Positions 34,401-45,566 of a DNA stretch of 64,000 bases are shown one piece after another (positions within the stretch are counted from its first letter, which is position 1; each line of letters starts with the position of its first letter). A program made the position numbers and the translations under genes. A model generated the notes under the pieces. It worked only from the letters and a program-made list of their open reading frames with translations. It was not told the DNA's origin and did not search any database. Source of the stretch: Magicicada septendecula. Its lineage: Eukaryota > Arthropoda > Insecta > Hemiptera > Cicadidae. The stretch lies in the NCBI GenBank assembly GCA_034769895.1, contig CM068370.1, positions 44,380,844 through 44,444,843 of the forward strand, in the 5' to 3' direction.

Positions 34401-35960
34401 ATCACGTGACTTGTTTCCCTTGTTCTACACTATTTTTTTTATTTCTGTTTCACTTGTGCCGTGTTTTGTAATCATGACACCAAGGTATTTTACGAATCAA
34501 ATCCTTCGACAACTCCCTGTTCCAACAATACATCTCTGCATGTATTTCCAACGGCAATATATTCAGCCCTATCTGTATATTGTTAAGCCCAATTTCTGAT
34601 GTTCTTCGTGTAACTTTCTAAGGATATAACAGATGTCATCCTTATCCTTAGCTGATAGTCTGCGATGTGCAAAGTGAAGAGCTTTTATCATTGACAGATA
34701 TCCCCGTGTTGCGACAGGCGCGCCTCCAACGTTCTAAAGCTGAAACATTAATGTATAGGAAGGGACGATGAGTAAGGGAAAACAAATTAACATTTTTGTG
34801 TACGTTTATTTCATTTCTATGTTTAACTGTATTTTAAGTTGGGTCTATATCGTAAAGTAACACAATAAATGTCGATTGTAATTAGTTCTACCTTACCAAC
34901 TGTTGAACAAATTAGAGAAAGAAATCTAATCTATTAATTACAGCATTAGTTTTGCTGTTGAATTTACTCTCACGGCAAGCTCTTTAAAGACAACCTTAAA
35001 GCTACAGTATTCTGTTAGCAGTTATACAATAGTCTACCGGTAACGATATATAGACTACAGGCTTAGATTAATTGTTTACCAGTATCAAACCGATGCCTAC
35101 TCTCAAAGAAATCAGAGATTTTAACCAAACTCTGATTTTTGCATCTGTATCACCTTAGTCGTCCCTATTTCTTCATATTATAGCTTCCCATACATGCAAT
35201 TTTTAAAGGCCTACATCATTTGTTGATAAAATACACGGGCTACACAGCCGCAATACAGTTGAAAGCAATGGTTGATATGAAGTGAACATAGTGGACAACG
35301 GCTTGCTAGACCGACATTTCCCTTCAACAAATTACCATGTATTTTACTCTTGTAAGTATTGTTATGTTTACAAGACAGAAGGTTCTCTACCAAATTATAT
35401 TTTTTTAGAAGTAGGCTATTCTAAAGTAAGTATAGTGCAGGGTTCCTCTCATTCTGTTACTCGTAAAACACACTTTTCCTGTACTTTTAAAGTATTTTAA
35501 AAAATACCAATAGAAAATTTTAAAATATGAACGCCATGTGTTATTACACATTAAACCATTGCTACATTACCATTGGCGCGTTGGATATAGAGAGGTAGCT
35601 AGCTAGTCATAAAGTCTTCACACAATAGACATGAACAAAAACTACAGCACTGTATAAAGCAACGTAGTGTATGTAATTCTCCAAACAATTTACAGAGCAA
35701 TGTCGCTGTGACCCTACGGGGGTTGGAATGAACGTGCAGCGTCACTATGTTTTTAATATGACGGTTCGCTGCATGTCAACCCTTTTTTCCGTAATCTACA
35801 AATGTCCCTAGAGAATACAAACGATGGCAGTGTTTCGTCTTATGAAATGTTTGCTGGCCTGTTAATATACTGCGATTCCTGCTATCCCGACTTCACTTCA
35901 CTTTCTTAAAAATTTTAATTTGTTAAAACAAAACATATTTCCATACTGTCATTTAATTTC
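34401..35960. other. Unassigned AT-rich sequence
   Basis: No recognised gene or repeat in about 1.5 kb. Confidence 0.5.
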
Positions 35961-35963
35961 ATT

Positions 35964-36350
35964 ATTGTTAATGCCCCTTGGTACATAAGGAATAGTGACC
36001 TGCACAGAGACCTGGGTGTGGAAATGGTTGCTGACGAGATTAGGAAATTTTCACAGAAGCATGAAGACCGGCTTCATAACCACGTTAACGTAGAGGCAAT
36101 TCAGCTGCTTGACCAACATGGGATATTGAGAAGGCTCAAGAGGACCAAACCTTTTGACCTGGTTTAGTGTGGTGTGTGTAAAGCAGACTACAGTGTGAAG
36201 TGTTGTGTATGTGTATGTTTTCACCATTAGAGTAATCTGAGGGATACCAGTGGGTAAACCCAGTAAATAGACATTTAGTTTTAAGATATTGATAGAGTCA
36301 AATTGCTCGTTAATCTATCTAAGATTAGTTGCAATGTAAAAAAAAAAAAT
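35964..36350 (+). pseudogene. Jockey-like LINE 3' end with poly(A)
   Basis: The frame 35964-36167 is open for 67 codons to a TAG stop: VNAPWYIRNSDLHRDLGVEM, ADEIRKFSQKHEDRLHNHVN, then LKRTKPFDLV. This is the conserved C-terminus of Jockey-like ORF2 (NAPWY-x-RN ... LKR-KPF-L). A 3' UTR of about 170 bp ends in 12 consecutive A at about 36339-36350. It is a severely 5'-truncated insertion whose coding part is undamaged, so probably one of the younger LINE insertions in the window. Confidence 0.88.
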
Positions 36351-37028
36351 TCATAAGTTTTCTTAAAATTCTTATTAAAAAAATAACAGATTTTTTTACC
36401 GTAATAAAATGCTTAGATTTGAAAGTTTAGTTTAAATTATTTAATAGGATAACGTGTTTCCCTCCGCGTATTCGCGTGTAAGTTGCGTTTAAGATACACT
36501 AAATTAAATACATGACTTTTGTTATTCATACTTGGATCGGCTATTAGATTTTTGTCGCCTTCTATTTCTTCTTCATTTTCTTCTACTTCATATTCTCATT
36601 TCCTAGTGCCCTGTCAAGTGTTGGATCTCAACTAATTTGATTCCCTTATCCATTTCTCTCAGTTCCTCTTTTAATTGTTCTTTTCCCAAAAACATTTCTT
36701 TATTCTTTGTTTCCTTGGTCTTTGTGTTTTCAAAAACACTGTTTTCTTCTTCTTTCTCTATTTCGTTTCCTTTGCTTTCCAACATGATTTTGGGGAATCT
36801 ATTCTGATCTATCCCAGTTACACGTCTACACTATTCTAATTGTCTCTTCTCTAATTTATGGACAATTAAAGTCTCACAAATTGCAGTCTTTGAAACCATC
36901 CTAAAATGATTCTCTTATTTTCTAAGCACAATTTTGTTTAATATTTTATTTCTCTTGCCAGTAACGGCCGCCCCTATTTATTCTGTTTTAAAAGCCAGGT
37001 TGCGAACAACCACGAGGCCACTGTCACT
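36351..37028 (-). other. Unassigned; contains K/E-rich 60-codon frame
   Basis: A minus-strand frame (36603-36785) reads MLESKGNEIEKEEENSVFEN and continues lysine/glutamate-rich. It is preceded by VTGIDQNRFPKIMLE, which loosely recalls a LINE tail (R-x-PK-x-x-LE-x-K). Not enough to assign. Confidence 0.3.
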
Positions 37029-37533
37029 CTAATGACGGTCTCACCGATCGTCGCATGGTACAGTGGAAAACAAAATTACTGACACCAATGAAGTCACTAA
37101 TCACCAGCTTTAATTATCACAATTAATAATTTGTAATTAACGAGTGATTCAACAAGATTGGTCTCGTACAATAGTACAAGTTAAAATTTGTACAAACGCA
37201 ATAATAATGTAGCCTACACTATTAGAATTCCACAGTAACTGTAACACAACAACACTTCACCGCACTTCTGTAAATCGCCACTCGATCCGCGCCAAGGAAA
37301 ATCGCTCAACACAACTGGCCGATACGCCGGCTGCTATGGTTTTTTATAGGTAGCACACGTCTTCTAGAAATTTTCTATTTCAATGTGGTGTGTCAGCTAA
37401 TGCGTATTTCAAGTGTTCTTCAGAGTACTCTGGAACGTACTTTAGCGCGGCCTTGACTGGAACACACACCTGCTGGGCTGCGGAAGGGACAGGTGGAGGA
37501 CGTTGTGGGCTGTTCGATACGGTTCCCGTAACA
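37029..37533 (-). repeat. Solo LTR, TGTTACGAC family (reverse)
   Basis: The 505-bp unit on the minus strand ends ...CGACGATCGGTGAGACCGTC, with the terminal block decayed to ATTAGA, and begins TGTTACGGGAACC. The internal order (CAAGGCCGCGCTAAAGTACG, AAAACCATAGCAGCC, CTGTACCATGCGACGATC) matches the other copies. Confidence 0.78.
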
Positions 37534-37768
37534 ACATTACGTTTAAGTTGAGTAACAGAGTAAATCTGATTAAGATTGATGTGATTTTAATTACATAATG
37601 TGCTGAGTGAATAATGTGTACATAAAATATTAGAACACCTGAACGTAAGTTAAACAGAAGTCATTACAATAGGCCACAGGAGTAAATGTTTGCAATGACT
37701 GTGTGAAACCAAATCAAGAACCATCAGTTTAGGACTGTATTACGGTATGAATTGTCTCTGTCTTTTAA

Positions 37769-38660
37769 GGGGCGTTTGTAAGCCCTATTTCGCCCATGTT
37801 AATTTACTAGATTTTATGACATGTTTTCTCAAACACTAATTACCTCAGCTGTTTTAAACTTTTACCAATCAATGGACTGATTGGCACTCTGTAAAACTTC
37901 AACTCAGGGGTTTTAGCACTTGCTTACGTTGAGCCGTTTTAGAAATTTTAATCAACTGTAATGTTTAACACTTCGAAAAAAATGCTTATTATAATTTTTG
38001 TCTTGTGTCATACACATTGTATCAAAACATTCCTGTGTTTAAAGTTGTACCCTTTTGCTCTACACATGTACAGAAAATGTGAGCTTTGTATCTCTAGTAG
38101 TTCCAGCGATACTGGGTCGTTTGTGAGAAAAATAAAATTTTTTGGAAAACAGCAATTGAAGATTAATCATCAATACAATGAATTTGTGTGCATTGCCTAA
38201 TAAAGTCATGATGCATATAAAAGTTTATCTGGGTCTTCTGCAGCTTGAAATTCTTCCTCCAGCGTCCTTTTTGCTATTCCTGTCTTCTGCCCGGCTTCTT
38301 TCTGTAGTTCTTTCTTTCTTGTTCAGCTTTCCTCACTCGTTTCACGTCAATACCTAATATAATTTCAGCACAGTTCTTTCCTACTGACATGCCTAGTTGT
38401 TTCAACACTAAGAACCTGGTTATGTAACCTCTATTAAAGCATAAAATTGCATAATAAACCTCAAAATTCAATGTTTGTAGGGGAAAAAACAGTTTTACGA
38501 ATGCGCGACCAAATTATGTTGTATACCGACTCATTGGAATTTTTGACTTTTGCCATGGAGACACTTTTTTTAAAAGTTCTGGGTTAGCCAGGTCTCCAAA
38601 TATACGTTTAATCTCATCCATATGTGTAGTATAAATACGAAGAGAAATAAGAACGAAAAG
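37769..38660 (-). mobile_element. Second TTAA/GGG DNA transposon relic, same transposase family as 10198
   Basis: Left end is TTAA (37765-37768) followed by GGGGCGTTTG, like the TTAA-GGG edge at 10194. The minus strand of 38240-38640 encodes HMDEIKRIFGDLANPELLKK, CLHGKSQ, then NSNESVYNIIWSRIRKTVFS after a frameshift, EVYYAILCFNRGYITRFLVL, KQLGMSVGKN, DVKRVRKAEQERKNYRKKPG. This keeps the CLHGKSQN-x-N-E-S-x-N signature whose E is a stop in the copy at 10.9 kb. The right end was not found and may be cut by the LINE at 38686. Confidence 0.65.
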
Positions 38661-38685
38661 CAATATTTCTGTGTATTATTATTTA

Positions 38686-39846
38686 TTAACTCCTTAAGGC
38701 AATGCCTTGTCGCTGTAGCCACGTCACTCTATCCCTTGCGATATTCTTCATTTCTTTATAAGACCCACTATTCACGACACTCATTGTGCTGCGGAAGTAT
38801 GCAGTTCTTCGTCTTCCTTTGGGCTTCTTCCCCACTACTTTGCCCTCAAAGATGTTAATTAAAAAAGCACTATGACTGATCACATGCCCTATCAACTTAA
38901 TCTTCCTCACCTCTATAATCCTAAGCAGTGTTCTATTCTCATTTATTTCCTCTAAGATCTGTTCATTCGTCTTCCTATCTGTCCAACTAGTTTTTGTCAT
39001 TCTCCGCCAAATCCACATCTCCATTGCCTGAAGTCTGTCACTCTCCACCTTCCCTAAGGTCCACGATTCACACCCGTAAGTTAAAACACACCATACAAAC
39101 TCCATACAAACACTCCATAAAACACCTTAACAAACTTTTTCCTTGTTTCAATACTAATATGGTTGCTTGTTAATAAGTTCCTTTTGCCCTGGAATGCTTG
39201 TTTTGCCAGAGCTACTCTCCTCTCAATCTCTGCCAGACACTTATTATTCCCACTTGTAACTATGCTACCCAGGTAACAAAATTCAGTAACGTGCTCCAAT
39301 ATTGTGTTGTTCAACATAATGGTTGATTTAATGTCTTCTCTTTTTTTACTTACAACCATTATTTTAGTTTTCTTAACATTTATCCTCAATCTCCAAGCGT
39401 GAAGAATTTTGTTAAACGTACCTAACATTCGGATCATATCCTTTTCTGAGTCAGCCATCAGTACAATATCATCTGCGAAGCGAATAATGTGTATCTGTTC
39501 CCCATTTATTTTAATTCCCCTAGAACTCCTTTTCATCTGAGTTACAACATCTTCTATAAACAAATTAAACAAGTACGGTGACAGTGGGCAACCTTGTCTC
39601 ACCCCTCTTCTTATTATTGCTTCCTTTTTACATCCATTTATGTCTATTTCAGTATTTTGCAACCTATAAATATTGAAGATTACGCTTCTAACTTTCCAGT
39701 CAAGTCCGGACTTCCTCATAGTTTGAAACAACAGCTTCCAATCAACATTGTCGAACGCCTTCTTAAGATCCACAAATACTAAATAGGTTTTCCTATTCAC
39801 TTCAATTCTCCTCTCCAAGATCTGCCGCTGTGTATTATAACAAACC
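38686..39846 (-). pseudogene. LINE reverse transcriptase (catalytic core to C-terminus)
   Basis: The minus-strand frame to 39846 begins within the RT palm: TYLVFVDLKKAFDNVDWKLL, RGVRQGCPLSPYLFNLFIED, IIRFADDIVLMADS (catalytic FADD), TEFCYLGSIVTSGNN. After a frame break at about 39090-39110 it resumes LTYGCESWTLGKVESDRLQA, MEMWIWRRM, KIKLIGHVISHSAFLINIFE, GKKPKGRRR. RT catalytic residues are intact in the 951-bp part. The endonuclease and N-terminal RT are missing, and similarity stops near 39846. This is the best-preserved RT core of this LINE type in the window. Confidence 0.92.
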
Positions 39847-39849
39847 GAA

Positions 39850-40133
39850 ATAGATACGCATAAGCTGGAATGGGTGACACATTGGACTGAGTTTATCCCT
39901 AACATTATCACATAAAATAATCGTAAAAAATTTTCTAGTTGTCCGATTAATTTAAAATTAATTTTAAATGAAAGCAGATATGGCACAAAAAATAAAATTC
40001 GAATTTTTTTGCTATAATGCCTTATAGACACTCCTTAAATCATTTGAATTTTTGACGTGTTTATAAAACAAAAACGCACTACGCATGTACGCTGTATACT
40101 ACGCATGTACGCATGTAGTGACATGAGTATATT
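39850..40133. other. Unassigned sequence
   Basis: No recognised gene; short GCATGTACGC repeats occur at about 40082-40115. Confidence 0.5.
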
Positions 40134-40635
40134 GTTACGACGGTCTCACGGATCATCGTATTGTACAGTGGAAACAAATACACACACCGGCTGTTTAATT
40201 AAACTCTTTAATTAGTCACACAGAACAATTTAAATTCAACAAGGTACTCTCATGCAATAATTCAAGTTAAGTACGTCCACACGCAAAAATAATGTCAACT
40301 AATGGAGTCCCGCACCAACACAACAATCACTTTCCACTGTTCAAGAACAATCACTCGATCCGCACTCTACAATCTCGCCAGGTGTAACTAACTTCTAAAC
40401 CGGCCGCTGTTACTTACACAGGTCCCGCAGGTGTTCCAGAATAATTTTTTCATTCTTTTGACGGCGTGCCGACATAATTTTCGTAGTTAAGAGTGTTCTT
40501 GAACAGTCTGGAGGGTACTTGGCTCTGCGGCCTTGACGTAGACACTGCACCTGCTCGGCTAGCCGAGACACGTGTACAACTATTACGTAACTGCACCTGC
40601 CGACGTTTCGAGACCGGTACGTAATTGGCGTTGCA
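40134..40635 (-). repeat. Solo LTR, TGTTACGAC family, subtype B (reverse)
   Basis: The 502-bp unit on the + strand runs from TGTTACGACGGTC to GGCGTTGCA. It contains, on the minus strand, CGGCAGGTGCAG, CAAGGCCG and CACGCCGTCAAAAGAATG blocks shared with 8189 and 47780. Flanks are ATAT and CTAT. The 85-codon minus-strand frame inside has no known homology. Confidence 0.85.
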
Positions 40636-41106
40636 CTATTATATACACGTTTAATTTTATTTGTCAAGTAAACGCCAGTCTAATAAGCACCAAGCATGAT
40701 GACATCTGATAAAATATTGTCACGGTGTCCCGTCGTAAAAAAAAAACGTCAGTCTTAATAAGCCTAGTAGCACGAGGTAAAAATATTTGTTATTACAAAA
40801 GGCTATACATTGTGTTTACGGTTTATATGAACATTAAGCTTTAGGGTTAGAGACTTCTGATTGATAACTTCTTATTGTTTGTTTTTCTCTGACGAAAACC
40901 TCGCAGTTTCGTGTATAGTCACGTACCTTCATAGCGGCCACAAATATTTACCATAGAAACATACTTGACTAAGCTGATCAGTCTGCGAAGCACGCGCTGC
41001 TTTTCGTAGGTGGAAATTGTGTTGACTTTCGTTACACATACCGTTTTATTAAACTTTGTATTTTTCGAAAACAAAACAAAATTTTGCGGTAGAATATAGT
41101 CTTTGT

Positions 41107-42373
41107 AAAAGGGCGATAAGAAGGCATGCCGAAATTATATAGAGCCATAAGTGTGACAAGTGCAATGGGGAGGTTGTACGACAGAATACTAAAACATAGA
41201 AATGAAACGAATATACGAGAAGACATAGAAGAGCAGTCTGGATTCCGTGCAGGACGATCATGTATTGACAACATATTTGTATTACAACAAATACTAGAAA
41301 AACGAAAGTTTCGCAATCCGTCTACGCACCTCGTGTTTGACGATTTAGAGAAAGCTTACGACACAGTACCCTTAAAAAGACATTTTGAAACATTAACAAA
41401 GTTTGGCCTGAGTAAAATTTATGTTCGCGCTGTCTGGAATATATATAAGGATTCGAAGAGTTTGGTGAGAGTGGCAAAGTCCTGTCAGAATTGTTTCCTA
41501 CCACGAAAGGGCTTAAACAAGGGTGCAGCTTGTCACCTACCCTGTTTAAAATATATATCCAAGAAGCCATCAGTAACTGAATAAGAAAAACATCAGGAAT
41601 GGGAATTAAAATGGATGAGCAGCGCTTAACAACTCTCCTATTTGCCGACGATCAGGTAACACGGACTATATGTTTAGAAAATTGAAAGAAAAGTACAAGA
41701 CATGGGGTCTAAACATAAACACTAATAAAACAGAATATCTGAAAATAGGAGACATGCAAGAAGACCCACATCTGCACACCTATAGAATCGGAAAGTGTGG
41801 CGAATTCAGATATTTGGGAAGCATTATTTCAGAGGATGGAACAACAAAAAATGACATAAAATATGATACAACAGGGAAAAAAGGCTGTTCGTTTGCTAAA
41901 CTCGTTACTTTGTTCGAACGAAATGAAACTGTAAACTAAACTGACAATCTACACAACTACTGTGGAGCCCATTTTAACTAATAACTGCGAATGCTGGCAA
42001 CTTTCAGATAAAGAGAAAAAGATGATAGAAACTGTGGAAATGGACTTCTTAAGAAGAGCGTGTAATATTTCTAGAATACAACATATTAGAAACGAAGATA
42101 TAAGAAAGAAAACAGGGCGCATATTTACAACAGCAGAAAGAATAGAATCCAGACAGTTGCTCTAGGTATGGTCACGTAATGAGGATGGAGGAGAAGCGAT
42201 GGCCAAAGAAAGCATTGACTTACACATCACAAAACAAGAGAAGAAAAGGAAGACTGACAACAAAATGGAGAACAGCAATTAGGAAAAGCATGAGAGATCG
42301 AGCTATTGAAGATGATGACTGGAATGATAGGGAGAAATGGCGTTCGAAATGCGGGATGATAGTTTGCAGCTGA
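41107..42373 (+). pseudogene. LINE reverse transcriptase, frame-broken
   Basis: Order on the + strand: CRNY then, after a frameshift, RAISVTSAMGRLYDRIL; EEQSGFRAGRSCIDNIFVLQ; HLVFDDLEKAYDTVPLKRHF; KGLNKG or, in a shifted frame, QGCSLSPTLFKIYIQEAI; LLFADDQVTRT; LNINTNKTEYLKIG; RYLGSIISEDGTTKNDI; NNCECWQLSDKEKKMIETVE; MDFLRRACNISR; RRKGRLTTKWRTAIRKSMRD. All RT blocks from finger to thumb are present, including FADD, but at least five frameshifts or stops separate them. The endonuclease is missing. The basic tail ends at 42373. Confidence 0.9.
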
Positions 42374-42624
42374 TATATAAAAATCATTCCAGGGACTCAA
42401 ATGATTAGTAAAACTTATAAGGTATGTTTTAATCGTAAATTTGTACAAAATAAAAACAGAAGGATGATAGTGGATGGATCGTCAACAGAGTGAGGATATA
42501 TGCTACGTTTGTCTGAACGGTGACCCAATTTTCTTCACTGTAAACTCAGACAGGAACCTGACTTGCCATGAACCAACCTTAGAGTATTTATAACTCGGTA
42601 ACACGCATCAAAAACACATGAATA

Positions 42625-43362
42625 TACTGTTTCCGCTCTTAGCTTAAACTTGATGTAAACAAACAGGCGTGGCACATCTGAAACGCTTTTTGCTGCCTGA
42701 ATTAGACGCGTGTCATTCTCACAGAAGTATTACACACAGGTTACATATACCGACAGTGAATATTTTATAACACGGAGAGTTAATGACTTTCTTATTCACT
42801 GTTTTGAATATCGCTAGAAAATAAAGTACAGTAGACCTATATTTAAATAGAAGCTGTGAAAATTACTTACCAGTGTTCTGTGTATTATCAGTTGCTATCA
42901 GAGAGTAATTCATATCTGTGTCGGCGCTTGAATCGTCACTTGAGTCAGCAGTGTTGATGATAAGATTGTCCACGAAAGCGTCGGTAATTTGGTCCAATTC
43001 CCAAAGCTTGTCTTCTTCTTTCAATACGTGTTCCACACAATGGCTCCACTTGTTCGCCGTTATCTCATTTATCGCCTTCTCTATCAGTTGTTTTAAATCA
43101 TGCAGCTTATATGTTGTGTTGTGACGGGCAACGTATCCTTTCAACTGGCTCCATATTAATACAATGGGATTCAGCGTACAGTGTTAAGGAGGGAGCCTTA
43201 AAACGGCGTGGTAAAGACAACTCTCACGTGACTGTACGGACATTCTGCACATGCGCGTATCACATTACTGTGTGAACATTGTCAACGCCTGTGACCAATG
43301 GCGTTTCAGATGAGCCACGTGGGTTTGTTTACATCAGGATTAAGCTAAGAACGGAAACAGTA
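42625..43362 (-). mobile_element. Tc1/IS630-like DNA transposon, internally deleted, with TA duplication
   Basis: Terminal inverted repeats of about 70 bp begin TACTGTTTCCG (42625) and end CGGAAACAGTA (43362). They are flanked by TA on both sides. On the minus strand at about 42863-43190 the C-terminal part of a DDE transposase remains: LPP, a stop where Y is usual, HCTLNPIVLIWSQLKGYVAR, HNTTYKLHDLKQLIEKAINE, KWSHCVEHVLKEEDKLWE. This family normally has NPIELIW, with E as the third acidic residue; here it is V. The upstream catalytic residues are deleted, so it could only be moved by another copy. Confidence 0.85.
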
Positions 43363-44105
43363 TAGATTTGTAATAAAGTTCTTTTTTATTTCAATTAACA
43401 AATATTTCAAATCCACTATAGTAGCATTAACATAAAAACATTTTTGCAGGTCAGAATTTTCTACTAATTTTCAGTCAGATCTAAAACATATAGGCCTACA
43501 TAATTAGCGTTTTGTTTTGTACAGTATATTGTGCATACAATGTACGCTGGGTAGTTTACATATGTATATTTATTTTACTTATTTTTTAGACTACATAAAT
43601 CCTTAACAGTTTATAAATTAAAACACACAGAGATTAGTCGTACTTTGAAGTGTGCCGACCGCTTTGATTGAGATTCCGTATCACTTATTCAATTGTTTAC
43701 ATGTTTGCAGGTTTTCAATTTAACTTTTGTTCCTTATTCTCTGTGTTCTATGTTTTTTCTGTGTCACATTGTGTTTAAATTGTGTGTGTGTGTGTGTGTG
43801 TGTGTGTTTATTTCTATCGTCATTGTGTCCGCTTTGACAGCAATCCCCGAATTAGCGCCTCGGTTAAAATTGCTGATATTTTTAAAATAAATAAACATTT
43901 AAAAACCTTTCTCCCCCGCCTTCTCAGTTAACTGGTTGGCGGTTGTCCATTCCTGTTTTTAGGCACCTGTCGAATGAACCAGAACCAAGTGTATCCACAG
44001 GCAGCCACTGGGCTCGACCCAGATGCTGCAGTCATGCACCGGGTGCAAAGACGCCCCGCTACTATGATGCTACATGCTACATGCTACCTCCATCGATTTT
44101 ATTTA
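43363..44105. other. Unassigned sequence with TG microsatellite
   Basis: (TG)n of about 28 bases at 43781-43808. No recognised gene. Sequence becomes GC-richer after 43900, where the Jockey fragments begin. Confidence 0.55.
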
Positions 44106-44109
44106 TTTG

Positions 44110-44312
44110 CCAAAGTCCCCCTTCGCTTCTCATCACGCCTTCTAAGGAGAGGACTTGGCGTCCGCTCCTTAGACGAAACATTCAGGCTGCTTGCACGCAA
44201 ATTTTATGCACGTGCGGCGAGGTTCCCAGACAATCCTCTTGTGGCTGGGCTGGGCAGGTACCGTATACGTCCAGGTGATTCGTGGAAACGCCCTCGGTGT
44301 ATACTGCGCTAG
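44110..44312 (+). pseudogene. Jockey-like ORF2 C-terminal fragment (plus strand)
   Basis: Reads RLLRRGLGVRSLDETFRLLA, RKFYARAARFPDNPLVAGLG, then WKRPRCIL. It aligns with the end of the Jockey frames at 44708 and 45567, which lie on the opposite strand. It carries the RRGL-x-V-x-SL and N-P-LVAGLG blocks. Sequence from 44313 to 44700 is GC-rich, perhaps 3' UTR; a 97-codon frame there (44428-44721) has no recognised domain. Confidence 0.7.
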
Positions 44313-44707
44313 TGTAGGCTAGCACAACAGCCGAGAATCGGCCTGCTACAGAGCACACGCCCTACTTGGGCAGGGCCACGAGGCAGGAGCTCCAGAAGGT
44401 AGCTCGGAACTCATTACCGAGCGGTTCGTGTCTGTGACGCACAACCGCACAGCCCAGAGCGTCGTCGATTTTATTTTGGAGGGACAGGATGATGTTAAGT
44501 TTGTTGGACCCTGGGACCTCGAAGAGACCCGCGACGGCCGAGTGGGGGAGACCTCGGAGACCTTTCGTATGAGAAGTAGGAATTACCCCACCACAACGGG
44601 CAGGGTGCCTCTAACCGCTCAGGAAATGTCGCCGTGGGCTGTCAAGCGACAATGTTGGTGCACGGGAGAGAGCGTAGGAGGAGGCAGCGCCCCCCCCAGA
44701 GGTGGCA

Positions 44708-45225
44708 CTAAGCACACTTAAGGTAAGCGTAATCCCCCCCTAGTCTGTCGCCGAGCGCCAGCACGGACAAGAGAAAGAAGGAAGGAGTAGGAACGTCAAA
44801 ATACTCAAGGTCGGGGGAATGGGGCAGACGTTCTGTAAACGTCTTATGGGGGGTCATCGACCAATGCTCGGGGGCGTTGTGTCGTCTAGGTGGTGGGCCG
44901 GCAACTGTTCTTAGTCGACGGATGTGGGGATGGGTCGAGACAGAGGCTCGGGCAAATAGTTCGAGGGCAAGGGACCGAACGAATTCGGTGAGTGAAGGAA
45001 CCTTCAACCGTCGCCTGATGGCATCATTTCTGACAAACCAGGGAGAGTTGGAGATGTAGTGGAGGGTTCGGGATTGGAAAGCTTCCAAACGGGCGACAAC
45101 GGATGGACTGAGTAGCACCCAAAAGGCGGGAGCTGCGTAAGTGAGGATTGCCCTAAGAAAGAGCAAGTAAATGGTGAGTTTAGTGCGCACAGGTGCTGAA
45201 TCCCGATGCCGCAGGAAATTAAGGT
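44708..45225 (-). pseudogene. Jockey-like RT C-terminal fragment, copy 1
   Basis: An open minus-strand frame of 160 codons: RTKLTIYLLFLRAILTYAAP, VVARLEAFQSRTLHYISNSP, WFVRNDAIRRRLKVPSLTEF, and HPHIRRLRTVAGPPPRRHNA. This is the post-catalytic domain (thumb to end). Similarity begins within LNFLRHRDSAPVRTKL at about 45225, so the copy is cut there. It is the same family as 45567-47045, 44110 and 50477-52066. Confidence 0.88.
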
Positions 45226-45566
45226 ACCCCCTTTTTTATTTTGGCGGTGGTGAAGGAGACGGGCTGTGATTGGCTGAACCGCTGACGCGATCCACCAATG
45301 GCCGGAGAGGGAAGTTTACGCGAAGTCTTCGCATGGACAGGCGGGATTTGTTCGCCCACAACGGGTCGATACACTTCCGCCTGCCCGGTAAGATTCCGGT
45401 AGACTTCCGTAAGGCGATACCGAGGCAGGCGAGACTTTGGAGGGTCGATGACGCCGACTGAAGGTGGCGCTAGGCTTCTGTCGGCATGCAACGGACCGGA
45501 AATTTTACAGGAATGGAATGGTTAAATCCGAAAGGTCGGCGTGTGGGCAGATGGATATTGTGGTAT
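45226..45566. other. GC-rich spacer between two Jockey copies
   Basis: About 340 bp without a recognisable protein. Position and composition suggest the 3' UTR of the element to the right. A stretch around 45265-45475 contains CTTCCG/CGGAAG pairs in inverted arrangement. Confidence 0.4.

Noticed and set aside
44428-44721. 97-codon plus-strand frame as a Jockey ORF1 start
   Set aside because: No zinc knuckle or other ORF1 feature is seen; it lies in GC-rich sequence downstream of a Jockey C-terminus, where open frames arise easily.
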